Shown here: one piece after another, positions 43,045-52,039 of the stretch
Layout: every line of letters begins with the position of its first letter
Position numbering within the stretch: the stretch's first letter is position 1
Assembly (NCBI GenBank): GCA_003290165.1
Contig: QNQO01002074.1
Coordinates: forward strand, 62,001-126,000
DNA length: 64,000 nucleotides
Direction: 5' to 3'
Source of the DNA: Berberis thunbergii
Lineage: Eukaryota > Streptophyta > Magnoliopsida > Ranunculales > Berberidaceae
Position numbers and translations under genes: made by a program
Notes under the pieces: generated by a model
Told to the model about the DNA's origin: nothing
Databases searched by the model: none
The model's input: only the letters and a program-made list of their open reading frames with translations

Positions 43045-43235
43045 GAAAAATTCTAGGGGTCGAGGGAGGGAACGAGGGAGGGAGCGAGGGATGGGGTGGT
43101 AGCCACTCATCCGCTCCGAGATAAGCGTCATTGTGCATCTCCAATTTAATGCGCTTATCTCGAGGCAGATGGGTAGTTACCACCCATCCCTCGCCCCTTT
43201 TCCCTCGCTCCCTCCCTCGCTCTGTAGCAAAGCTC
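43045..43235. mobile_element. Mutator-type hairpin MITE (191 bp), 9-bp TSD
   Basis: ttttagaac is repeated exactly at 43036-43044 and 43236-43244. Ends GAAAAATTCTAGGGGTCGAG and complement GAGCTTTGCTACAGAGCGAG. Inner arms (gggatggggtggtagcc / ggtagttaccacccatccc, gagataagcg / cgcttatctc) make a long hairpin. Same length as the 28017 copy. Confidence 0.88.
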
Positions 43236-43654
43236 TTTTAGAACGTAATCACAAATACTATTTATTTATATAAGAAGTAGAAATGTAAAAAAAAATTCAA
43301 ACAAGACCACGAACAGGCTAGTAAACAAGGCACTAGAATTTTTGTTTTTACAAGCATCATCCATCATCTTGGGAAACAAAAAGAAATGACCAAAGTACGG
43401 TAATAACTTGTGAACTTGGATAAGACAGACAGATCAACTATGGTAAAAAGTATTAAATTTTGGTATTGATTTCCATTACCAACTATGGTTATCATTACTA
43501 TACTACTCACCTTCTCATCAACTTTACCATTGCCAACTCAAACCCCCCACAGCTCTTCTCATCATCACAGCTGAGCCAGCCATCTCTCCATTGATTCTTG
43601 TATGTTTCTTACAATAACTTCGTCCTAACTTTGTTACAACTTGCATGCAGAGCT

Positions 43655-45422
43655 ATGGAGAGTGTGAATGTGCCATTGATTTGCTACTGTGATGGAGAAC
43701 TAGTTGATCAGGACGGAAATGCCAAGTACATTGGAGGACACACAAAGGTTGGGTTGGTTTCCAAGAACATTAACAGCTTCAGTGAGTTCACCAAGAAGGT
43801 GCAAGCCATCCTCGAACTATCCATGAATCGAGGTGCTAGTGTGGCATTTGAGATTAAATGTAGGTATAGAGTGGATGAGTTCACTGTGATTGCTATCAAT
43901 GTTGCTGATGATCAGTCTTTGAAGTTTGTTATGGAGAGATCTCACTTTTCCAATGCCATTATTTTGTACATTGTTAAGAAGCATTGGTTGCCTAAGACTA
44001 CTAGTACCATCAACAACAACAGGACTGCAAGGTATATGGTCACTCAGAACTTGAAATTTATTTTTATCTTTACTAATGTGGATTTCTTGTTTGTCCTACT
44101 TATGCTTTCAGTTTAGTCATAGTTTCTGTACACGAAATATTTGTGATAATATCATATTTTTGTCTCTCTTTTTTTTTTCAAAATTTTGTGATATCATAAT
44201 TTGCTAATATCTTTGTTGCGTTGTGCCTCTAATCAGGAGGCTCTTGGAGATGCATTTGTAACCTGAACATCATCGCCATAATATACACCCATAAAAAAAA
44301 AACAAATGACTCCAATTTGAGCACAAACCCATTGAGTGTGAACTCTACATCAGTATCACTACTTGGTATTACTAAACAACATGCCTTAAGTACAATAATC
44401 GCTTGGGAGATGCAGAGTCGCTGAAACAGAACCAAATGGATCTATGCATAAGGGGCTTTTCACCTGATAAGAAAAGGCAGCAATCTAGTATGTAAGGCTA
44501 GGCAAGCAAGAGTCGATAAGGTACATATTGTTTTTGTCATCATGGATGGTCAATTTCCATGCCTGAATCATCAAAATCCAATATCAAAACTAGGCACAAG
44601 TGACCAAGCTTTGCACAGAAAATTTATTTTCTGAGTAAGGATCAAAGCACTTATTGTTTTGATACGATATACATACAATCAAGAAATTGATGCAGAGAAA
44701 ACCATTTGGGAACTTTTCTAAGTGAGATTTCAGTCCAGGGATTGAAAATTTGGGGCCAGTCTAGATACTTCAAGTCTACATTGATGGGAGGGCAACACTA
44801 AAAATAATCCATCTTTGAAATTTTTTCTTTGGTACCTACGCCGAAATAGTACGACTAAAGTGAATTTTCTTGTACACTTGATATCTATATATACTTGACT
44901 TGCATGCATTATTATTCCTTAACAAACTTTGTCAGTTTACCACACAGGGAACCTAATGATAGTTCAGACCTTGAAGAAGTTGTTGAGGAAACTAAGACCA
45001 GGAGAGAAGTTGGTAGTCCCAGGCAGAACAAGAAGAAAAATACATGTACAAGGTGTGGTGGAAAAACGGGGCATCACACGAAGGGTTGCACAAATCCAAC
45101 GAAAGGCAAGAATACATGCACCCGGTGTGGCGGAAAAACTGGACATCACAAGCAGAGTTGCAATAATAGTCCATGGAAATACAAGAAGGCATGTAGACGC
45201 CGTTGGGGAAAAAGGGGGCATCACAAGAAGGGTTGCCCGATCATGAGTCAACCAAGCCGTAGAAAAAAGCTTTGTACAAGGTGTGGGGAATCTGGACATG
45301 ATAGGAGGAGTTGTAAGATTGGTGTTGAATCAGCTGAACATGGTCGGAGGAGTTGCAAGAATGATGTTGAACCGAAAGAGAGTTCTGTGAAGGTTGAAGA
45401 TGAAGACTTCAACATGATCTAA
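43655..45422 (+). CDS. MuDR N-terminal-like domain plus zinc-knuckle protein (two exons)
   Basis: Exons 43655-44031 and 44948-45422, GT-AG, join in frame (AG|G) to give 283 aa. Exon 1 (MESVNVPLICYCDGELV, YIGGHTKVGLVSKN, SVAFEIKCRYR, SLKFVMERSHF) resembles the N-terminal domain of plant MuDR-type transposases. Exon 2 has an acidic stretch (SSDLEEVVEETK) and then Cys/His knuckles. Two are CTRCGGKTGHHTKGC-like with one extra residue, one is degenerate (first spacing lacks the second Cys), and one is canonical CX2CX4HX4C (CTRCGESGHDRRSC). The catalytic DDE core and SWIM domain found between such parts in full MULE transposases are absent. A leader intron acceptor (tgcatgcag) just before the ATG is likely. 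Nucleic-acid binding is inferred; no function is claimed. Confidence 0.7.
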
Positions 45423-46362
45423 AGTTCTAAACAAAGTGATCTACAGAGTCTTAATCGGGTATTTTGCTGAATGTTTTTTGTAGTGTGGTTTTCAAGCTGT
45501 AAATACTATTTTGCAAGCTTGCAGGGTGTTGAATGGATGCAAAAATTTGAAGTCTAAACTCTGAACACATGGTCCAAGTCTGAGTTCAGCTTTTTGTGTA
45601 ACTAATTAATAGCTTTTGGAGTTCTTGTTTGTATCTTTTTGAAAATTACAGTATGTATAAATGTAAAAGTCGATGCTCCATGCACGGTTTCATAGCACTG
45701 TTATCAGTTTATTTTACTAATTATTGTATTTCAAGATTGTTATGTATTTACTTCACTAACCTGAAAAACTTGTTGAGCTCCAAATGATCCATTAGTTTCA
45801 AACCCGACCATTTTATGCCATACGGATTAGGAAAAAGTGTTTCAGAAGAAGTCAGTCTAGAATTACAACGATCTTTGCAAAGGGTGTATGAGATCAGGTA
45901 TAATAGGATGACTTGCAGGAACAGTTTTAGTACCGTGGTTAATTTCTGAGGGTGTACAATTTTGCAGGGTGATGAATGAACGTGTAATTTTGCTACGTAG
46001 TCTGACATCTAAACTATGATTGGTATGGTTTTAGTCTGCACTGATCAAAACACTAATAGTTAATTGGAATCCATTATTTCCTGTCGTCGATTCATATCAC
46101 ATGGGGATTCTATTAGGTTTATAACTAAATGCCTGAAGAGTTGGAGCTAAACAAATTGAAAGATAACCAACTGGGCAGAGTACTTACCACATACATGAAA
46201 ACTAACAAATTACTTGAGTCCAAATAAATGAGTATTGTATCAATACAAGAACCCAGATGTTTAAAAATTTGTATAAACTACAGAGGATAAACAGAGGAGA
46301 AAGCCTTGCAATGTTTAGCATGTCCAAGCCGCCACACTCACATTAAGCAGCAGTGACAATGG
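45423..46362. other. Intergenic 3' flanks of two convergent loci
   Basis: Downstream of the zinc-knuckle gene (+) and of the MADS pseudogene (-). A partial repeat of the knuckle gene's tail is possible: 'ttgcaagcttgcagggtgttgaatg' in broken form at 45510 and 'tttgcagggtgatgaatg' at 45961, each followed by 'gtct.a.(a)tctaaact'. This suggests a degenerate duplicate of the gene's 3' end. No open gene. Confidence 0.4.
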
Positions 46363-46444
46363 GAAACGAGGGGAACTCTTCTAGCACATTTGGAACAAGA
46401 TTGTGCAACAAACTGTTGTCAGAAATCAATATCCGTTGCACCCG

Positions 46445-48372
46445 TTACCATATTGGGTCTAATTCAAAATCAAAACCATGCGAGTTGGTGCCGAAATTGA
46501 AAAACCCATCTCCCATCTGCTGCAATGGCAATGGCACTGGCTGCCCTGTAGGCACCAAAGGTTGCTGCTTGTAGTGGTGGGGGAGGACGTGTCTGCATGG
46601 ACTGTGATCCCATAGGCACAGAGGGCTGCTGCTGCAGTGGTGGAGGATGCATTGGCAGCAATATGGCCTGAAGGGCTGGTGGTTGATGGGGAAATAACAT
46701 CGACTCATGATGAGGTAAACAAGAATCATCAGTACCAAACATCATATTCATCACACCATAACCCCCATCAGATGGAACTAGAAACCCCAAAAGGTGATCA
46801 TCAGGCATATCACTGCCACTTGCACCAGCATAAGTAGCAATACTACTGGTTCTCACATCAGATCCATAACAATTCGAAGGATCGAATATGGCCATATGGT
46901 TTACTCTTCCTGTTGGGGCGTTGCGCACGTGCACTTGCGCGCACTCCCTTAGTCTACTATACATAGCAACGATATTGTCTCTAACTTAAACACCACCTAT
47001 CGAGTTGGGTCTTCCATCTGGGCCTAGGTGGTGTGGGGTTTTCTCCAAAAGGCCTTGTTACTATTAGAGAGTAAACCATCTCCTTATAAACCTTTGTGAC
47101 AATTTTCCTTACTTGATGTGGGATTATTCAAGCCAACATTTTTCCAACAATCTCCACCTTGGCGTGAATCGTCACACATCCTACAATCCATCTACCGGTT
47201 TGCAACATCTCGAAGTACACCTCCTCCTCCTCGAGTCTCATGTGCAATCACGATCATGTGGGTAGCACTCGGTGTACCACGATCATGCGGGTAGCACTCG
47301 GAAGCACGATCATGTGCAACCATGATCATGTGACTATTCAGAAGCACTCAGTGGAGCTTTTTTTTAAAAATTCCCCACTCAATTTCCAAAAAAAACAAAA
47401 AAAAAAAACTCCACCTCGTCCGGACTTGTAGGATACTCTTGGACACCACCTCGGCAAGAATCTGGAGCCTAATTTGGATCATTCATCTGGCGGACCGCGC
47501 ACCTTCGATGTTCCACCTGGTCTGGCTCGCTGTCATGCACCTACTCTCCTTGAACAATAGAGGATGATCGTTCACCCGAAGAACCTGCGCTCCCGCCTAG
47601 ATCTGGCTCGCTGCCCTACGCCTACGCCTATCCCTTGAACAATGTGTCGCCTGCACCTCCACCTCGCCGACCGAGTCCGAGCCGAACCATTGGCTTTGAT
47701 ATTGTCCCCAACTTAAACACCACCTATCGGGTCGGGCCTTCCATCTGGGCCTAGGTGATGTGGGGGTTTTTCCAAAAGGCCTCGTTACTATTAGGGAGCG
47801 AACCATCTTCTTATAAACCTTTGTGACAACTCTTCTTTACTTAATATGGGATTATTCAAGCCAACACTTTCCCAACAGTTCCATCAAAGAAGAACATGGG
47901 ATTGCTGGTGGTAGTAACATCATGATCAACGTCCACATCTTTTCCTTTGCTGTTGGGATTCTTGTTATTCTCGGTCATATTGAGAAATTGAATTCTTGAT
48001 TCAGAAGCCTTCAAATTCCTCAAAGAGTCGTGTGAAAAGTCATCAAGTCGACTATCCCAACTTGGGTACAAAGAAAGAAGAAAACTGATGATCATCATCT
48101 TACAGTTGTTGATGCTTCTTCTTGTTGACGTTCTTGGATCCAATAACGGATGCAATGTCTTCCTTGCGTTTACCTCTTTCATATTTGTCAACACTGTTAT
48201 ACCTTCGGATGACTGAAACAAGTTGCGATTGATTTTCAAGCCATGTTTTCAGCTCCCCATTGGGTCCATAAGTGATCATGCAAGCATCGACATCACACAG
48301 TTTAGACAACTCCAAAATCTTCTCGTCGATTCCAAATATGTATAACAAATTAGAAAGATCAATACTTTCCAA
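46445..48372 (-). pseudogene. Type I (M-gamma-like) MADS-box gene, degraded and transposon-split
   Basis: At 48372-48100 the frame has DEKILELSKLCDVDACMI, YGPNGELKTW and VIRRYNSV, matching the second half of a type I MADS domain (KKxxELSTLCGVDAC.I.Y.P.GE...W) and its AGL80/AGL62-like extension. The basic DNA-binding N-terminal half is not recognisable upstream. At 47950-47880 the frame gives NPMFFFDGT and is broken by the LTR element. Beyond it, 46964 leftward continues YSRLRECAQVHVRNAP, MAIFDPSNCYGSDV and a Pro/Gln-rich region. The natural-looking end FFNFGTNSHGFDFELDPIW is in another frame, so there is at least one frameshift near 46555. Not functional as read. Confidence 0.75.
46972..47880 (-). 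mobile_element. Short LTR element (TRIM-like, about 0.9 kb) inside the MADS pseudogene
   Basis: LTRs of about 180 bp at 46972-47150 and 47698-47880 share 'ttaaacaccacctatcg', 'ccatctgggcctaggtg', 'ccaaaaggcc' and 'gggattattcaagccaaca'. In minus orientation the right LTR starts TGTTGGGAAAG and ends GTTGGGGACA. It is followed by ATATCAAAGCCA, a worn initiator-Met-tRNA primer site. A purine-rich AGGTGGAGA precedes the left LTR. The 540-bp interior has acgatcatg(t/c) repeats and no pol. No clear target-site duplication was found (flanks gatat and gttcc), suggesting a deletion or mis-set boundary. Confidence 0.75.
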
Positions 48373-48956
48373 ATTTGGCCTTAATAAAAAGACACACCTG
48401 ATGATGGGTTAAACCATATGTATTAACTGTACACCCTAATTCCATTAAAACTTTCATACTGTAAAAACTGTAGAAAATGGAAGATTCCTAATACTAGTGG
48501 CACCATGTTTTAAGGCCTCTATCTATCTATATTTGAAAAATACTTGAGAACCAGGACTGTAAACTAGATATTACGGAAGTGCAGTATATTATAAAACGTA
48601 TCGAACAAACACTCTCATATTGGTTTGAAGCAGCTAAAATGTTCTTTCATATAGTGCAAATAAAACATTGGTTTGAAGTAGCTCTAGTCTAGTGAAATGA
48701 AATGCATAATTTTGGTTTCACATAACAAGTGGTGATGCTTTATTTTGCTTGGCATGATAATCGAAAATGGTATAACAGATTTTGAGATTGGTGAAGCGCT
48801 TCTAGTTAAATGTTCAAGTTTTTCTGGTTCGAAGGACACCATTAGTGAAAAAATTATTGCGATAAACAGTATATTAAAAGAGTCAAATTGCCATGTATTA
48901 GCATAATTTTTGCAGAGGGCCTGGTAAAATTTTGTACATACTACATAGTACATACC

Positions 48957-50644
48957 ATCAGACAGGGATCTAGGTGAGGGCAAGTGGGGGGGGCACTTGT
49001 TCGTACTGACTTTTAAAAAAATTGGGTTATTCATTATTTGCCCACCTTGCGACACCAATTACATCATTCTGTCCCACCCATCCCTCTCTCCCTCTGTTCT
49101 CTGATGCCGACCATCCCACCTCACCCACCCCACCCACCCTTCTTATTTTCTGCTTTCTATCTGTTTACTGCTAGATCGACAACCACCCCGCCTCATCCAC
49201 TCTTCATCTCCCTCCCTTTCTGTTTGATTTATTGAAGAAGAAGAATGTTCTATTAAGTATTTTCTCGAGATGAATTTGCATATTGAGGTCTAGCTTTGTG
49301 TTTTATTCATAGGGTTTTTTCTGGAGATATATGAAAAATTCAACCTACTAATTTTATTTGTCAAGATATATGTTTGTATCTTGAGGTTCATCTATGAGTT
49401 ATTGTTTGAATGACATTTCAGCAATCAAAGTGAGCATTTTGACAGTCAACGCACATTAAGTACTAGTCCTGGGAAGACTGCAATAGTGATTAATGTTTGG
49501 GATAGTCTCTAATTAGCTAGTTTTGACAGGGGACAAATAGCAAATAATTCAATTTTTTAAACATATAATTTTACATTTGAAATTAATTTTTGCCTTTTAA
49601 ATTTATGTACCAATTCGATTGGTTCTCCATATGTTTATCTTTTGTGATCCTACAAGTAGCTTGTTTGATCAATTTTTCCCCCATAAATTATAGAGTTTTG
49701 TTTAGCAATTGGTGTTCGATATAGTTATTTATATATTGTTCAAATTTCAAAAACAAAATATGTTAAAGTAATTAGTTATTATCTATTATTAATTAACTAT
49801 GATTCATTACTTTGCCCCCTTCAACAAAAATCTAAGGGTGGGCAAAAACTGTTTTAAATTCGGTTAATTGACCAAACTGGTTTTCAATTTCAGCTCGGTA
49901 ACCGAACCGAAATGAGTGGAAAGAAAATCATTTAAACCGAACTGAACCGGTTATAAACTGTTCGGAGTCGATTTATGATTTTGAACCGACCGATTAGTTA
50001 GATATATAAATAAATACAAAACAGGTAGGTGTCAATACCTGATTGGTGCAACAAATGCCCTGTGGTGCACCATGTTGCACTGAATCACGACAAAAAAAAA
50101 ACCAAAAGTGCACACAACCCTTTTTTCTCTTAGTTTTTCTCTTTCACTCTCAAACCCAAACGACCACCAAATCCTAAACCTAAATCTTCTTCTTTCGATC
50201 TAATCATCTGAGACTCCAACACCCTTTTACACTAAAGATCTACGGCCTCTTTCGATCTCTATCACTCTCTCAACGATCATCATCAAGGGTAATTGCAGTT
50301 TGCAGGTTCGACTTCTTCTTATCTCTTTTCAATTTCATATATCTTGTTTGTTGTTGGATCTAGCTAGTTGTGGTTCGACCTGCTTGTTTGTGGTTCAATT
50401 TCTATCTTTCGATCTCTTGTTTGTTGTTTCGATATCTTGTTTTGTTTGTTGTTTGTAGCTTCGATATCTTTCGGCCCAATCGAACCGAACCGATTCAAAA
50501 TTCGGTCCAACCGATTTTATTGGTTTACAAATAAAAAATTTAGTTTCGGTTTGGGTTTTGGCAAACCGAATGAAATCGGTTCAGGTCTCAAAACCGAACT
50601 GAACCGACATTGCCCACCCCTACAAAATCTTGGCTCTGTCACTG
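48957..50644. mobile_element. Non-autonomous element of unknown family, copy A
   Basis: Paralogous to 50817-51443: both start '(c)acggatctaggg / caggGATCTAGG', continue 'caagtggg.g.gcactt' and 'tactgacttttaa', and share 'tctgtttactg..agatcgac/taa' and 'ttctggagata.atgaaaa'. Both end 'ttcaacaaaaatct' and a 'ggctctgtcactg / agctccgtcacta' terminus. The ends look like weak inverted repeats (GACGGAGCTA versus CACGGATCTA). It contains the nested hAT-like insertion at 49833-50622. Confidence 0.6.
49833..50622. mobile_element. hAT-like element nested in copy A
   Basis: Begins TAAGGGTGGGCAAAAACTG and ends CATTGCCCACCCCTA. Flanks are caaaaatc on the left and caaaatct on the right, an 8-bp duplication differing by an A-run length. 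Copy B (51420-51443) reads cttcaacaaaaatcttagctcc without interruption and so is the empty site. Dense aaccgaac/cggtt words fill the subterminal regions. Confidence 0.82.
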
Positions 50645-50816
50645 ATTTGTAGTATGTCAAGTTTTACATATATGTATCTATGTTTGGAGTTCATGTTCTT
50701 TGATAGTGTTTTATAACTTCATGTTCCAAGTATTAGTGTTACTTTACATGTTTGTTTGTTTCTAGACAACTCTTTATATAGAACAAACCCTTGTAGTTGA
50801 TACACTGTCAACTAGG

Positions 50817-51443
50817 AGTAGGCACGGATCTAGGGGGTCAAGTGGGAGCACTTGCCCCTACTGACTTTTAATATTTTTTTCTTCGATTTGTCGATCCTGC
50901 AACACCGGCGACACCATCCCACCCACCCTTCCTCTTTGCGACGCTGATGACCTTGTCTCGCCCCTTTCTTATTTTCTACTCTTTATCTGTTTACTGTGAG
51001 ATCGATAATCACCTCCTCCTCCCTTCGTCTCCTTCACTTTCTGTTTAATTTATTTTCCTTTCCCACCATTGCCACCAGCCATCAGCAACCCCAACCCTTT
51101 TTGTCTGCTTTGAGGAAGAAGAAGTTTTTAAAGTATTTTCTTGAGATGAATTTGTATATCGAGGTTTTGTTTTGTTTTGTTTTGTTTTGTTTTTAGTCAT
51201 AGGATTTTTCTGGAGATACATGAAAATTCGTATATCTTTTATGCTCTTACAAAGTAGCTTGTTGGATCCATTTTTCTCCCCCATGTATTAGATGGAGTTT
51301 TGTTTAACAATTGGTACTTTGTATATATTTATGTATTGTTCATATTTTAATAAAAATTATGTTAATATAATTATTTATTCAGTTATCATTAATTAATTAT
51401 ATTCATCACTACATCCCCTTCAACAAAAATCTTAGCTCCGTCA
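50817..51443. mobile_element. Non-autonomous element of unknown family, copy B
   Basis: Second copy of the element described at 48957. Possible flanking 8-mers are ctaggagt (left) and ttaggact (right), six of eight matching. No coding capacity; family assignment (hAT versus other) is uncertain. Confidence 0.5.
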
Positions 51444-51543
51444 CTAATTAGGACTTGTGTTTTCCTAATTTTGCCATTGCCACAGCGACTCCCATACAAA
51501 GAGGAGAAAGGTGCATCTCATTAGAACCTGAACTAATGCCATT

Positions 51544-51984
51544 TGTCACAACTATTTTCTTGCCTAGCCAAGTGAGGTTGGCAAGTGTACATAATGTAGA
51601 ATATTCCACATTGTTCTAGAGAGAGTTCTCTAGAACCTCCCATAAGACTCCACAAAGTTCCATAGGATTCTAGTCCTTAGATATTTCTAAGGAAGTGTGT
51701 AGAAACTCAATATAGACCGTTAGATTAAAATGATCACCACCGTCCATTGAGAAGGTGGAGTTGTATAAATAGGCTAAGGCCTCATTTCTTGTAATCACCT
51801 CAGAGAATTCAAGCAATACAAGTTCTAGTTCTCTTTAGCTCTCTTGTGTGTTCGTAGCTTGCTTAGTTTTCTAAAGTCTAAGTAAGTCTTTTGTGGGCAA
51901 GGCTGACTAGCTTTCTTTGATAACTTGGGGCAAAGTTTGCTAGTGCCGCACGGGAAGTACCTTGTGAAAAGAAAGCCCGTGACA
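51544..51984 (+). repeat. 5' LTR
   Basis: 441 bp, TGTCACAACT...CCCGTGACA, with short TGTCAC/GTGACA inverted ends. A TATAAATA box at 51774-51781 sits in the expected U3/R position, followed by 'aggcctcatttcttgtaatc', a likely transcription-start and poly-A area. Confidence 0.93.
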
Positions 51985-51986
51985 GT

Positions 51987-52000
51987 TGGTATCAGAGCCA
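51987..52000 (+). promoter_or_regulatory. Primer-binding site (initiator tRNA-Met)
   Basis: TGGTATCAGAGCCA two bases after the 5' LTR, the exact complement of the 3' end of plant initiator methionine tRNA used to prime minus-strand cDNA. Confidence 0.95.
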
Positions 52001-52039
52001 AGGTTTGGCAAAGTTGGTGAAATCATCCTACACAAGAGA

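Larger units (their letters stand above)
42591..43344. mobile_element. Foldback (Mutator-type MITE-like) element with nested copies
   Basis: The left arm begins CAAAAATTCTAGCAACC and the right arm's complement CAAAAATTCTAGTGCC. Pairing continues as gtttgag/gtttgaa-ttttttaca and tta(c/t)tccttatataaata words on both sides. The centre holds two shorter hairpin MITEs. A clean direct repeat at the outer ends was not found, so boundaries are approximate. Confidence 0.5.

Noticed and set aside
44964..45299. Cys-rich minus-strand frame of 111 codons
   Set aside because: Antisense of the zinc-knuckle exon; the sense frame has the spaced Cys/His motifs and a valid splice junction.
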